DNA of 64,000 bases from Taenia hydatigena (GCA_036345935.2 JADWOT020001577.1:992001-1056000), one strand, 5' to 3'. Shown: positions 45,149 to 57,530, numbered from the stretch's first letter. A program made the numbers and translations. The notes: generated by a model not told the origin, from the sequence alone.

Positions 45149-45454
45149 ATCATTTCATCCCTCGTGGCCACCCTGATGGCTGTTGTGCCATTTAATCCAG
45201 CTAACACATTTCACAGTTGAGTTCTGGATTTTGCAAAGAAAAAGGACCTTAAAGTTGTCGAAATGATTCTGAGCAAAGTGGGCCATAATTGTTGTAATTA
45301 TATAGCCGAACAGAGTGCCCTACCCAAGAGTAGGTCTTTTGCAGATGTAATAAGTCGCAATGCAGCCCGGTTACTATCATTTTACACGAGTGAGCAAATG
45401 CGTGCAACTCACTTTACATTTGTAGGCGATGCCGTGAGAAAGTTCTTTCAGTGA
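45149..45454 (+). pseudogene. P4: P-family member with open C-terminal frame
   Basis: From an ATC at the position of the P start codon, the frame reads ISSLVATLMAVVPFNPANTF, meets one TGA, then stays open for about 76 codons: VLDFAKKKDLKVVEMILSKV, GHNCCNYIAEQ, FADVISRNAARLLSFYTSEQ and a terminal VGDAVRKFFQ with TGA at 45452-45454. The end aligns with FAQIRDAVNRVRQ of P1. The DNA aligns along its length with P1 and P6, although the proteins have diverged strongly. Loss of the ATG and the single TGA suggest a pseudogene, unless ATG 45263 starts a shorter product. This copy is the best guide to the original P C-terminus. Confidence 0.5.
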
Positions 45455-45919
45455 CGAAATGTAAATTAACAACAGCTGATTATTCTGTTGTTGAACGGTG
45501 GTGTGTAACATCACTGGTCAATTCATACACGTCATTTAATACAGCAGCCTGCATGATATCACAAGGCTATCATTCTGAGATTCTGTGTTAAAACGCATTG
45601 CACCTCTCTGCATTGCAATCACTAACCATGCGTGCGTATGCTCAAACCTTCAAAAACACACTTGACCAGATTCCAAATTGTGTTTTGTATCTTTCATCAC
45701 GATCAGTTCCATTCTGATCCCTCCTGCCCCCACCAAATAGGAACACGTTGAGTTGACATTTTAACTTTCCTTCGATACTCCTTTCCTTCTGTTGGGTAAA
45801 AGCAAAGCTGTCGTGATGATACAGCATCGTGATATTTACTTCATGGATCCATTCCGAGTGCATTGAAAAGTTGTAGAATGAGATAAGGATAGAGGTAATT
45901 GGCCTAACCAAACGCAATG

Positions 45920-46480
45920 CTGAAAAAACATGCGTTTGGAAGCTCTACGCGCCTGTTTAAGAACTTATTTATGGACCCACAAGTAGCGAGTTGCTCAATC
46001 CATTCCTCACCTTACACCTTGGGAGTCAGTCATCACCCTGCTTTCAGTTTTTGTGGATCAGCTTAAGACATCTTGTCAATACTAAAGCAACCTTATGATG
46101 GAAGAGTTTATAAAGGTGAGTGCTACTTTATGTTTACAAATATCAAGGTATAACAGATTCCCGGAGGCGTCAGCATAGAGCTATTTAGATAATGGATGAT
46201 TCAATTGTTTGCGAGCCACCAATTTTCCGGCACTGGATAGTGATCAACAGTTTTGCTCGTTGTTCGCAAAGAAGTGCCTTTATTCCTGTGCGATTTTGCA
46301 ATGGTTTCGCATGTGCAAATTATTCGTTACCAGAAAGGACTGGAAAAGGTGGAGTGGGGTCAACTAAGCAAACATGTGGCCGTCTTTAAGGGCCTTCTCA
46401 ATTTAAACTCTGCACTGACCAATAGTCGCTTGATAGGTAGCTTCACTACCGTACCCACTGCCGTAGTCCCTAGTTAAAAT
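45920..46480 (+). repeat. 5' flank of S5 (V segment)
   Basis: Counterpart of 8040-8560 (inverted) and of 27480-27990 and 29060-29600 (direct). It keeps the MEEFIK/GTGAGTG junction near 46115 and the open frame 46253-46477 with VEWGQLSKHVAVFKGLLNLN before a stop. The antisense Q frame has adjacent stops here. Confidence 0.5.
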
Positions 46481-46928
46481 GAACAGACAGCGTGGAACAA
46501 TTCAACATTGCTGTATTGCGGTGTTTAGGTGATTGTATCTTAACAAACTATTACAAAATGAAGAGCGTCGCATCGAGTCCATCTGTCAAGTCGACCGCTG
46601 ATGTCGGCTGCAATAATGTACTAAATTTTACAAGCGATGAAAAGTATAGGACAATGGCATTCATATGCTGACAAAGGATTGCAGGTATTGCAATGATTCT
46701 TGAAAGCTTCCACTGACGCACATTCGCAGGCGTGCATCAGATTTGAGAGTACGTGATCAACCATGGATACGCAGATGCGGGGATACGTGTTGCATCCCAA
46801 ACCATGCAGCAAAGATTGGTAGACTAAAATTAAACTTGTACAGCGGTTGATTTGTCTTTTATGTCACCCAACGAGATAGATCGCTTCTGGTGATTGTTTG
46901 TGCATGAGTCCAAATCACTCACTATTGA

Positions 46929-46985
46929 CCAATGCGTCGTAGGAGGTCAAACCAATGAGATTCGAGTATGCGATACATAAGGTCA
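46929..46985 (+). promoter_or_regulatory. S5 promoter remnant
   Basis: CCAAT at 46929-46933 and 46952-46956, then TACATAAGG at 46975-46983 in place of TATA. ATG of S5 is at 47024. Confidence 0.5.
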
Positions 46986-47023
46986 AACAATGCCCCACTG
47001 CTTTCATCGGACGCCCTCCGACC

Positions 47024-48252
47024 ATGAAATACGGTAAGATGCCCTTCCAATCCATCTTTGTCAGCATTCATTCTGCCTTTTGTCAGACAGACGCAGTCTT
47101 GCTCGAATCCACGCATCATAAATAATTAGGCTTTGCTTACACCCACATCAAAATTTATCCCATTCCTATTAGATTTCTCCAGAGAAAGCATTCTGGAGCT
47201 GTCGCTTTCCACCCAAACATCTCCAAAGCCAGCATGCTTTAGTGACAAGGACAAAGAATTCCACAATTGTGGATCGACACACTCCAACTAATTCGCTATG
47301 CCCTCGATGCTCTCATCAAATTCAACAGCTGCCACATTGAATTCTGCCAACACTTCTTCCACTCCATCGGTAGACTGCTTTGACGTATCAACGGACAGAA
47401 CCCATCCATGGATGGTCCTACGGATGCGGCCTTGCAACCCGATTCTTCATCACCCCTGTCCTCGATCAGTCATATCAAAACGCCTCCACAGATTCATGCT
47501 CCACCCGCCAATTCTTACTCTTTGGTACTGTCTTACCTTCTTCAATACTGTCTTTCAACACTGCCTAGTACACTTGGTCTGCAGACCTCCGACTGCCTTC
47601 CCTTGCATCTCAGCATGCCGTCAGCGATTCTGCTTAGCATAATTGTCAAGTTCAATAGTGCAACTCCTTTTGTCGAACCCAATGATGCTGCCTCCAGTTT
47701 ACCAAATAGCGGGGTCCCTCAATGCAATAACAAAGATGCGATGAGTGACAACGGCAGGAAAAACATCAATATCAACTATCTTACAATTTTCAGTGATGTG
47801 AATGATGAGGGAGTAGACGAAGAAGCGCGACCGAAACGGAAATGCCAGGAGTGTGGAAGGGCATACGAAAGCGCTGCCTCTCTGTATACACATTTGAAGA
47901 ATCACTCACTGTCATGGAAATGTCGCTTTTGTGATAAGGGTGCTCACGCAAATGGCTTCTTCATGGTCACGAGCGCACGCACACAGGCGAGAAGCCCTTC
48001 GTCTGTTCCACCTGCCAACGCGCCTTTGCAGATGGTTCGAATCTGCGGGCGCACTTGCAGACACACATGGATGTGAAGCGCTGGCGCTGTCCCCGCTGTG
48101 CTGCATCATTTAGTCGTCGCAGTTTGCTCACCCGACACCTTACGAAGTGACCGTCATCCACTCACGCTACAGAGAACGTTCCAATTGATGTTCCCACCAC
48201 CACTGTCAATAACACAGCATACGGCTTCAGTAAAATCAACTCAGCTACTTGA
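47024..48252 (+). pseudogene. S5: Snail-like pseudogene
   Basis: Exon 1 ATGAAATACG (47024-47033), GTAAGATG donor, a 139-nt intron, exon 2 from 47173 encoding DFSRESILELS (eh1-like, third residue changed). An in-frame TAA at 47289-47291 truncates at about residue 43. A deletion with frameshift follows near 47390-47410, after which the linker and finger 1 are readable again (KCQECGRAYESAASLYTHLK). A one-base deletion in finger 2 near 47938 (AAGGGTGCTC against AAGGCATGCTC of S7) shifts fingers 2-4 to another frame, where [15 protein letters not shown] and [18 protein letters not shown] remain recognisable. AATAAA at 48371-48376. At least three lesions make this a clear pseudogene. Confidence 0.9.
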
Positions 48253-49218
48253 GAGAAAACGCTGGCGTTTCTTTCTTTCAAAATCTACGCACTGATGGGC
48301 TTCAAATTTTAATGACTGATCAATTGAATTTACTTATCCAAAAGCGCTTAATTCATGGCAATTCTCAGCAAATAAATGTGCAAAACCATTGCAGAGCCCG
48401 TGTTTATACTTCTGGATAATAGACAGCGATAGCTTAACTATGATCGAGGAATACGATGGGATGAAGTGGTTGACGCTATTCAATGATGTGCTCTTCCAGC
48501 CTAGAGTCAGATCACTTGGGGCGTGCCCAGATTTGAATGGATGATTCGCAACTGCAACCGCTTGTAATATCTAGTGACGCTGAGGTTTAGAATTGCAATG
48601 AGTCACTTATTCATTTCCATTACCATCTTCTCACAATTTTCGCAGTTGTCGCCAATTCATCAGTAAGTTATTCCACTTTCGTGGTTCGGGCTTTAAGGCC
48701 TGCTGTTGACGCCAGCCTCTACACTAAAATAGATGTCATGAAATTAGTAATGATGCCATAAGATTAACAACCTTAAAATCATTTCAACACCGGCTCACCC
48801 TGTCACGATGAGTTGATCCACTTGTGGATGGTTGCTAATTCATTTTGACTCTCTGCAGCACTTGCAATACATTGTCAAATAAAATTGTATACTTTAGTCA
48901 CCGCTGACTCGGTGAATGCGCGACGTCTTTAACCGGGTGGTGGTGAAGGAGAAAAATGCTTTGAATAGACATCGCACATAATTGACATGCTTTGCTGCCA
49001 CCTATTACACGATTGCCGAAACGTCTTTTGTGTCGTTACAAAAAAAATTAGACGCGTCATTCGGTCCATGCATAACAAGTTGTGACTTCTCCCCCGCATC
49101 ATGAGTGAGTCAACCCAAATCCAGGTGTGTGACAACGGTGTGAGGTAGCCGAAACGGGGAGCACCACAGATGTGGATGGACACGCCAACGGTTTCTCAGG
49201 TCACACGAAGTCTTAAAC

Positions 49219-49518
49219 GTACCATCACTAGTGGTAACTTTGATAATTATTTTGCAATCTAATCCAACTACTACATTTTGCAATTCAGTGTTGAATTTTT
49301 TGAGGGCTATTCGCTTCTAATATCATAGGAGGAGTCCGGACGGTGTGGGATGCGATTATTATTAGGTAACGCAGCAAACTACTCTAGCTGAGGAGAAGTC
49401 TCTCTGCGAATACAAAAGTCGCAAAAAAGTCCAGATTCTATCATACCACGCAAGTTAGCGAAAGCGTGTAATTTATTATGCACAAATAAGAGATGCCGTG
49501 AAGAGGGTCAGACAGTGA
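49219..49518 (+). pseudogene. P5: P-family pseudogene
   Basis: The start codon position reads GTA instead of ATG. The frame then gives PSLVVTLIIILQSNPTTTFC and NSVLNFLRAIRF with a TAA stop, and a TAG after GCDYY. The C-terminal block KRCREEGQTV is open only in another frame. TGA equivalent at 49516-49518, followed by the conserved AATAAAATTACA near 49615. Confidence 0.75.
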
Positions 49519-50332
49519 CTAAGTTTGGGTGGACAATGGCCGATTCTCTCAAATTTGAACGATGATGTAGCTCATCACTTGTCAAATCTCCTAAGCTCTC
49601 TAGTATATCGCTCTAAATAAAATTACAAAGCATTATTCTGAGGTCCTCTTTCAAAAAACATTGCATCGCTCTTTGCCGCAACGGTATTGCTTTTGTAGAG
49701 TTGAGCCAGTGACTCGAAGAATGTGCAGTCAAGTCTTCAAACCATACCGCTGACCACGCTTTAAGCAGCTCATCTCATTTCAGAGGTTAATTTTCTCCCA
49801 GCCCTTATAAATTTTAACAGGAATAAAAACTATGCTTATGTATTTAGATTCTCTTTCGGCATTGCTAGCCTTTGGTTAAATGCGGTGCCACCATGATGAC
49901 ACAACATCGTGATGATCGCTTTATGAAGCTGTTCTAAATGGCACTTCGTCATCCTCTGACTTATGTTAGGTCCTTTTTAGCGCACACGCATGCAGCTATT
50001 TCTAATGCAATCAAGCATGTACACACCTAAAACCACATGGGTGCTCAGCAATACAGCTCAAACATCTTTCTGCGAAGGAGAAGCAACCGTTCGTAGCAGG
50101 TATATCCACTGAAAATAAGGAAAAGCATTGCTGATGATTTGGCTTTGCCCGTTAGAGTGCAGAAATTTATTTCCGTTGTTTGAAAAGCAAATTCAGGTAA
50201 ATAATAAAAAGAATTTTGCTTAGGTCTAACGCACAATGGTCAAGCCTGGCATATTGAGCTTTGTCTTGGCATGTATCTCATCCACCTCCAACCATCACCA
50301 TTGCACTCCAACCAAAATTCAAGCTGCTGCAT

Positions 50333-50515
50333 CTAACACCTGCTTGTTTTCCTATTTCTAAAGGCTTGTTTTTCTAAATCTAAACATACTTCCTTTTCTT
50401 GTGCATCTAATTCGTTCATTTTGCATTGCCGCTCCCACTGACTTTGATTTTCACGCACAAATTTTAAATGCTGCTGCAGGCATTCTATTTGGCACGTAAA
50501 ACTTGCCACCTCCAC
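50333..50515 (-). pseudogene. R-b: coiled-coil-like R-family segment
   Basis: Minus frame ending TAG at 50333, with SFTCQIECLQQHLKFVREN, WERQCKMNELDAQEKE and LDLEKQAFRNRK. The FVREN / QCKM / LDAQ order matches R-a at 51.3-51.5 kb, so R is itself duplicated within the cassette. The upstream counterpart of the HNH region (near 50620-50700) has stops. The paralogue at 54900-55090 is frameshifted. No family is recognised beyond a charged helical character. Confidence 0.4.
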
Positions 50516-50847
50516 GCACTTAGCCTAATTCTACACGTGTAAAAAACGCTGTTCTGACCAAACTTTTAGCGCGCCCACTCCACTCATTCTATGTTAAAGG
50601 CAACGCAAATTAGGGTCAATTCTTGAATGTGAGCGTGATTTTATTCCCCATCACTTCTCACAGCTGGTGTATCGTCCACGCAACGACACGAAGTGGTCAC
50701 ACATCACTGCTGCTGTTTTTATTCCTTAACCAGGCTTACCCATCAAGACTGAAGTTGTAACACACAGAGATACATAAACGAAGTAAGGACCAATCAAAGT
50801 TCATTTATGCAAATTAGTGCCAATTGTCGTTTTGTGTTTCAATTCAA

Positions 50848-51064
50848 GATGAGAACAAGTATGTGCCACCGGATCATTTTCATTCATTTACGGTGTTTAA
50901 ATGCACAGATACCACCAAGAAATCTGCTCGTTTGACAGGGACCTAGTTGCGGCGACACCACTGGTTACAATAGTTGGGCGCTGATGCTCTGGACACTGAG
51001 GAGCACGGCTTTTGTGCGTCACATTGCAGGCCAGAGTGGGATGCCAACTAATGTGATTGGCTGA
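50848..51064 (+). pseudogene. T2: T-family relic
   Basis: FKCTDTTKKSARLTGT followed by TAG, then LRRHHWL and GADALDTEEHGFCASHC. About 22 bases present in T1 and T3 (the RDSFxQ part) are missing, shifting the end. It is convergent with R-a. Confidence 0.45.
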
Positions 51065-51289
51065 GGAGTCGATATCAACACCAGTCGTGTAATTTAGCGC
51101 ATAATATTTGCCTACATCTGTGAGATGAAATCACTTTAATAAGTTAGTGGATGCCAGTGTGCTCGCTACTGATTATTAAAATAAATACTACAAACAATAC
51201 GACCTTTAGCAAGTAGATAAATAAGGTTCAGTAGATACATGAGTAGATCTTTGCATCTCTTAGTATGTCTGGACATCATGTTTACAGCA

Positions 51290-51670
51290 TTTGCAAAATT
51301 TTCTGCTTGCCTTTAATATAATTATTTTGGGCTATGTTGGCCCTTTCGTCATAGCCAAATTTCTTTCCTTGTGCATCCAAGCAGTCTATTTTACACTGCA
51401 GCTCCCTAAAACTGCGATTCTCACTAACAAATTTGGAGTGCCATTTGCAGTGTCTTCCACCATTTGAAGTCCAAAATCATGCACACTCAGGCTGATTCTG
51501 CATGCAGAGAAAAAGTTATCTCGGCCAAACCGCTGATGTATACGCCCATCCTACCCTTTGTTATGGTCAACGCACATGGTGGTCAATTCGCAAATTCGCA
51601 CGTGGCTTTGCTCACCATCACCTCTCCCACCTGGTGTGCTGTCCAAATTACGGTTGAAGCGGTGACGTGA
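51290..51670 (-). pseudogene. R-a: R-family segment
   Basis: Read on the minus strand: STPGGRGDGEQSHVR, then CVDHNKG and a TAG at the same place as in R1, then after a frame change FVSENRSFRELQCKIDCLDA and QGKKFGYDERANIAQNN, ending KGKQKILQML. The helical part is the best preserved of the R copies. The in-frame TAG shared with R1, absent from the 56-kb copy, is either ancestral or marks an exon boundary. Confidence 0.5.
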
Positions 51671-52329
51671 TAACCATTACTCACTCCTCCCACCATGCCT
51701 TGTGCCAGATTTTCATACATCAGGTCACTGAATCGGTGTGATTACCATAGCATATAAAACACAAGGATGAAGAGCTTTAATCACCCATAACTGGGGTTGC
51801 TTTCCATCGTCTACCCTCGTATACCGTTTAAGCCAATGGAGCCTAACTCCTATTTTGGCGCAAATTCTTACAATGACACTACAGATGGCAAATGCTTGAC
51901 GAGCAAGTGAAAAGTAGGCAAGACTGATACAACCTCAAATATTCTGTTTTAAACGTTGACGACATTCACATAAAACTTACCAACGTCTGCTAGCATGTGC
52001 TTTACACGGAAGTGAGAGACAACTTACCAATTATATTTCTATTCCTTTGCTTGAGTTCTCTTGCCTTAGCTAAATTCTAATAAACAGAAATGCCAAAATG
52101 AAGTTAGAATTAATTCAAAGACTATTGAAACAAATCGGAGCTAATTTGTCGCCAATGTTCATATTTTAACTGAGGGTAAGCTTAAGTGAAAGTCATCGTT
52201 CCCGCTTAAGAGTTCATTTACCTTTCTCTTGAGTCGTTGCAACGCACAGGTATCATCAAGGAAGTTGCATTCTGGTGTTGGTGCACCGACTACTGAGGGC
52301 AATGACTTTTGCGCGTCATTTTTGCAGGC

Positions 52330-53390
52330 TAATTAGCGGAAGCAGTTTTACCCAGGGTAGTGCGCAAACAAATGAGATTGGGTGAGGAATCAATGCCAAC
52401 GCCAGTCGTCATTTCGGCGGCAGGCATTTGATGCATCCGCATTTTCCAATAAGCCTGATGATAATTGTAATATGGAAACCGCCGAAGGCAATAGGATTTT
52501 GAGTAAGTGGATTAACAAGAATTCGTAGGTATCCAAGTAAGCCATTGTACACCTCAGCATATCTATGCGGGAGACTATCGATTTCACAAACCTCCCTGCT
52601 TTCCATTGAAATGGGAGCAGTAATCCCATGGGGCCATGTCGATTAGAGGCCACTGTCAATGAATTTACTTTAAGTACATTGCCACCTCAACGTCATAACA
52701 GAATTGGAAGTAGGTAGTCCCGGTTCCTGTTGTAATGCTTGACTGCTCTGCGAGAATGAATCAAATGGAGCATTTGCATTGTCTACATCTGTGCGGACCT
52801 CAACTGTCTGCGTCAGCACAACTCTGAGGCCTCTTCCTTTTGTAGTGCAACTATAAGTGGCTGCGGTTGCACTCCTGTGCTTAGGCGTGTATCTCAATGG
52901 ACGCAACCTAAAAATAGGGAAGAACTTATTTGGCTTAGCCAAAAAGAGGAAATTTAGACGTACTGACAAGCAACGCAACGCATGGAAACTATTAATGTGG
53001 GTACCACCTTAGAAAGTAGTGTGGAAGGTGAAACTGGAGGAGGCGCTGCCAACGACCTGCGATTTTCACAAAAGTGCTGTAGCTTGTCCACGATCTGCGG
53101 CACTTTGTTGGGCAGGCAAATAACTCGAACAATGAGAATAGCGTCTCTATACATGAGAAGTGGAAGTGGGGCTGCTAGCTGACTAGAGCATAATCAAAGT
53201 AGGCAAGAAATCAGGAGTATGCAAGGAAGAGGACTAAGTCGATTGGCTTTGTGCGTGACATTGGAGGGGTTAAATGTAAAATAATTCGCGCAATTCTATC
53301 CTTTTTGTGTAGGCAAGAAGTGTCTAAGCTTTCATCTCAAGGCACCCCAGGGGCCATGGATGCAACTTTGCCTAAATTGGGTCATGATAA
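52330..53390 (-). repeat. Element E, copy 2
   Basis: Minus-oriented copy of element E. Minus frames include VRLNFLFLAKPNKFFPIFRL (52978 downward), TVEVRTDVDNANAPFDSFSQ and EPGLPTSNSVMTLRWQC. In another frame VASNRHGPMGLLLPFQW lies near 52640. It is close in sequence to copy 3 at 59290-60330 and sits between the two tandem segments. The frame breaks between the hydrophobic and acidic blocks and the later block, so an intact product is not evident. Confidence 0.6.
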
Positions 53391-53798
53391 GTTGGTCTAC
53401 TAGCAGATGGTTGCTAACTCATTTTGGCTCTCTGCAGCACTTGCAATACATTGTCAAATAAGATTGCATACTTTGATCACCGCTGACTCGGTGAATGCGT
53501 GGCATCTTTAGCCGGGTGGCGGTGAAGGGGAAAAATGCTTTAAATAGATTTTGCACCTAATGGACAGGATTTGCTGCCACCTATTACACGATTACCAAAA
53601 CGTCCTTTGCGTCTTTACAAAAAAAAATTAAACGCGTCATTCGGTCCATGCATAACTTGTTGTGGCTTCTCCTCCGCATCATGGGTGAGTCAACCCAAAT
53701 CCAGGTGTGTGACAACGGTGTGAGGTAGCCGAAACGGGGAGCACCACAGATGTGAATAGACATGCTAACAGTTTCTCAGGTCACACGAAGTCTTAGAC

Positions 53799-54098
53799 AT
53801 GCCATCTCTAGTGGTAACTTTGATAATTATTTTGCAATCTAATCCAACTAACACATTTTGCGTATCAGCGTTAAATTTCGTGAGGGCTTTACACGTCTAA
53901 TATCATAGGACAAATCCGGACGGAGTGGGATGCGAGCATTATTGGGTAACGCAGCAAACTACTCTAATCGATGGGTAGTCTCTCTGCAAATGCAAAAGTC
54001 GCAACGAATTCCAGATTCTATCATACCACGCAAGTTAGCGAAAGCGTGTAATTTAGTTAGCACAACTAAGAGATGCCGTAAATGGGGTCAGACAGTGA
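53799..54098 (+). pseudogene. P6: P-family pseudogene
   Basis: ATG at 53799, MPSLVVTLIIILQSNPTNTF, then CVSALNFVRALHV with TAA, and later a TAG replacing the Lys codon after LIDG. The last codons LAQLRDAVNGVRQ and TGA (54096-54098) align with P1 and P4. AATAAA near 54195. An overlapping frame 53930-54145 is open for 71 codons, but only as a consequence of these lesions. Confidence 0.75.
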
Positions 54099-55435
54099 CT
54101 GAGTTTGGATGGACAACGGTCGATTCTCTCCAATTCGAACGATAGTGTGGTTCATCACTTGCCAATTCTCTTAAGCTTTATATTATATCGCTCCAAATAA
54201 AATTGCAGAGGCATTATTCTTGGATCCTCTGATGAAACGCATTAAATCGCTCTTCACCGCATTGGTATTGCTTTTGCAAAGTTGAACTACTGACCCGAAG
54301 CATGTGCAGTCAAATCTCCAAAACATACGCCTGACCACGCTTCTAGCAGTTCTTCTCATTTCAAATGCGAATTCCCTCTCTGCTACTTTAGATTTTAAAC
54401 AAGAATGAAAACTGTACTTTGATGTATAGAATCTGTTTTGGCATCGCTAGCCTTCGGTTGGGTAAAGGCGGTGCCACCATGATGGCACAACATCGTGATG
54501 ATCGCTTTATGAAGTTGTCCTAAGTGGGACTTCGTCATTCTCTGACTTATGTTAGACCCTATTTAGTGCACACGCATGCAGCCATTTCTGCTGCAATCAA
54601 GCCTATACACACTTAAAACCACATTGATACTCGGCGATACAGCTCAGACATCTTTCTGCGAGGGAGAAGCAACTGTTCGCAGCAGTTATATCCACTAAAA
54701 TAAAAGAAAAGCATTGCTGCTGTCTTGGGTTTGTCCGTTAGAGTGCAGAAACTTCTTTCCGTTGTTTGAAAAGCGAATTCAGGTCAAAAATATGAGGAAT
54801 TCAGCTCAAGTCTAACGAAAAATAGTCAAGTCTGGTATATTGAGCATTGTCAAGGCATGTATCTCATCCACCTCCAGCCATTACCATCGCAATCCAACCG
54901 AATTCCAAGCTGTCGCATCTAACATCCGCTTGTTTTCCTATTCCTAAAGGGTTATTTTTCGCGTCTTAGTCTATTTCCTTTTCTTGTACACCCAGATCGT
55001 TCATTTTGCATTGCAGCTCCCACTGGCTTTGATCTTCACGAACAAATTTCTAAATGTTGCTGCAGGCATTCTATTTGGCACGTGAAACTCGACACCTCTA
55101 CGCACTCAGTCTAATTCCACACGTGTAATAACGTTCCTCTGACCAACCTTTCAATGCGTGCACCCCCTTCATTCTTAGTTGGGGTCAACGTACATTGGGT
55201 GTCAATTGATGACTGTGCGCGTGGTTGTATTCCCCGCCACTTCTCACAGCTGGTGTGTCGTCAACGCAACGACACGAGGTGGTCACATTTCAACGCTGCT
55301 GTTTTTATTCCTTTACCCAGGCTTATTCATCAGGACTAAAGTTGTAACACAGAGAGATACATAAATGAAGTTAGAGCCAATTCAAAGTTTATTTATGCAA
55401 ATTAGTGCTAATTGTCGTTTTGTGTTTCAATTCAA

Positions 55436-55675
55436 GATGAGAACAACCATGTGCGGCCAGATCATTTTCTTTCATTTACGGTGTTTAAATGCACAGATAC
55501 CACCAAGAAATCTGCTCGTTTGACAGGGACCTAGTTGCGGCGACACCACTGGTTACCATGGTTTGGCGCTGATGCTCTAGGCACTAAGGAGCACGGCTTT
55601 TGTGCGTCACATTGCAGGCCAATTGGAAGAGACAGTTTTGTCCAGAGTGGGGTGTTAACTAATGTGATCGGCTGA
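55436..55675 (+). pseudogene. T3: T-family relic
   Basis: Full-length T segment with FTVFKCTDTTKKSARLTGT, TAG, LRRHHWLPWFGADAL, HGFCASHCRPIGRDSFVQSG and LTNVIG before TGA. A single TAG (Trp codon in T1) is the only interruption. It is convergent with the R copy that ends about 200 bp to the right. Confidence 0.45.
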
Positions 55676-55878
55676 GGAGTCGATATCAACACCAGTCGTG
55701 TAATTTAGCGCAAAAGATTTGCCTGCATTTGTGAGATAAAATCATTTTAATAAGTTGGTGGATGCCAGTGTGCCTGCACTGATTATTAAAGCAAATATCA
55801 CAGACAACACGACTTTTGGCAAGTGGATTAATGGGGCATTGTAGATACGTAAATAGATCTTTGTATATCTTAGTGTGG

Positions 55879-56223
55879 CTAGACATCATGTTCCCAACTA
55901 TTGCAAAATTTTCTGCTTACCCTTAATGTAACAATTTGGGCTATGCTAACCTTTTCTTCGTAGCCGATTTTCTTCCCTTGTGCATCCAGACAGTCTATTT
56001 TACACTGCGGATCCCGAAACCTGCGATTCTCTCTTACCAGTCGATTTCCATAATCGCGCACACTCGAACTGATTTCGCACGTAGTGAAAAAAGTTATCCT
56101 GACCAAATCGGTGATGTGTGCGCCCATCCTCCCCTTTGTTATGGTCAACGCACATGGAGTCAAGTCGCGAGTTCGCACGTTGCTTTGCTCACCATCACCT
56201 CTCCCACCTGGTGTGTTGTCCAT
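55879..56223 (-). pseudogene. R-c: R-family open frame of 114 codons
   Basis: Minus frame from an internal ATG-context GTCCATGG-type position: MDNTPGGRGDGEQSNVRTRD, then TITKGRMGAHITDLVRITFF, SSVRDYGNRLVRENRRFRDP, QCKIDCLDAQGKKIGYEEK and VSRKFCNSWEHDV. This is the longest uninterrupted R frame, because the TAG seen in R1 and R-a is GGG-AGG here, but two small indels relative to those copies change the frame between blocks. Whether the open frame is functional or an accident of compensating indels is unclear. Confidence 0.4.
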
Positions 56224-56999
56224 GCTACGGTTGAAGCGGTGACGTGATGACCATTACTCGCCCCTCCCACCATGCCTTGTGCCAGATTTTCATACATCTG
56301 GTCACTGAATCGGTGTGATTACCATAGCATATGAAATGCAAGAATCTAGAGCTTTTATCACCCATAACTCAGTTTGCTTTCCACCGTCTACCCTCGTATA
56401 CTGTTTAAGCCAAAGGAACCTAACTCCTGTTTTGGTGCAAATTCTTTCAATCTTGCTGCAGACAGCGAATACTTGACGAGGAAGTATAGAGTAGGCAAGA
56501 CAGATACAACATCAAATAGTCTGTTTTAAACATTGACGACATTCACATGAAACTCACTAATGTCCGCTAGCAAGTGCTCCACACAGAGGTATGGGAAAAC
56601 TTATCAATTATGCTTTTAGTTCTTTGCCTGAGCCCTCTCACCCAAGTTATAATTCTTAATAAACAGAAATGCCGAAATGAAGTTAGAATCAGTTTAAAGA
56701 CTAGTGAAACAAATCGGAAATTATTCGTTTTTAATTTCCGCATTTTGGCTGAAGGTTGGCTTAAGTGAAAGTCAACGTTCCCGCCTAAGAGATCATTTTC
56801 CTTTCTCTTGAGTCGTTACAACGCACAGGTATCATCAGGGGAGTTGCGGTCTGATGTTGGTGCGCCGACTACTGAGGGCAATGACTTGCGCGTCGTGTCG
56901 CAGACCAATCAGCGGAAGCAGTTTTACCCAAGGTAGTGCGCAAACAAATGAGATTGGGTGAGGAATCAATGCCAACGCCAGTCGTCATTTCGACGGCAG

Positions 57000-57530
57000 C
57001 CATTTAATTGCATCTGTGAGACGAACTGAATTATGCTGCTTTGCTTGAGATCATGGCGTAAAACATCCTTGAGACATGAGGTCAATACAATTTGCCAGAA
57101 ATCGGACCAACATTCGTGCATTGGAACTCAACAAAACTTCTAGAATTGTGAGGATTGGCAGTTCTAAAAGATGACTCAAGTAAAAGGAGGGTTACACTGG
57201 TCTCCTACCATAGGCTTTTGATTACTCTTATCCACTTGACTGATTTAAGCTCCAAGAAGGAATTGTCTGCAATGTTATTAATTGCTCGGCGCAATTCATT
57301 GGCAAAGTTGATATTTGTAATTTGGTGGGAGGTGCCTATGAATAAGTAGGAGGAGGTAAAGAGTGGTGCTGAATGAGCCTAGACAAAAGCCCTAAAGTTA
57401 GGTCACTTCGAACCTTATTACGATAAAATTGCTGATTTTTAATTCTGCTAGCTGCATTTGCTGTAAATGCAGTCCCTTAAATCGTTGCAGTAAACCTTGC
57501 CGACTTTTCTACTGCTTGTTTAACAGTTTA
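57000..57530. other. No supported gene
   Basis: Sequence between the tandem segment and the S6 fragment. Small frames only (57155-57349 +). Probably S-gene 5' sequence too diverged to align by eye. Confidence 0.3.

Larger units (their letters stand above)
48830..52410. repeat. Tandem segment, copy 1 (P5, T, R)
   Basis: About 3.57 kb repeated directly at 53400-57000. Both copies start with the CTCTGCAGCACTTGCAATAC block and end near GTCGTCATTTCG. The spacer between them (52410-53390) is element E copy 2. Differences are numerous enough that this is not a trivial assembly duplicate. Confidence 0.85.
52050..54880. repeat. Left arm of a ~2.8-kb inverted repeat
   Basis: The reverse complement of this interval is found at 57804-60616, with element E, P6/P7 and flanks in mirrored order. 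The spacer between arms is about 2.9 kb (54880-57803). Confidence 0.85.
53400..57000. repeat. Tandem segment, copy 2 (P6, T3, R)
   Basis: Direct repeat of 48830-52410, offset about 4.57 kb. Contains P6, the frameshifted R-b counterpart (54900-55090), T3 and the 56-kb R copy in the same order as copy 1. Confidence 0.85.

Noticed and set aside
53930..54145. 71-codon frame in P6, repeated at 58524-58739
   Set aside because: It is a shifted frame across P-family pseudogenes. P1 and P8 are closed in that frame, and the P signal peptide lies in the other frame.
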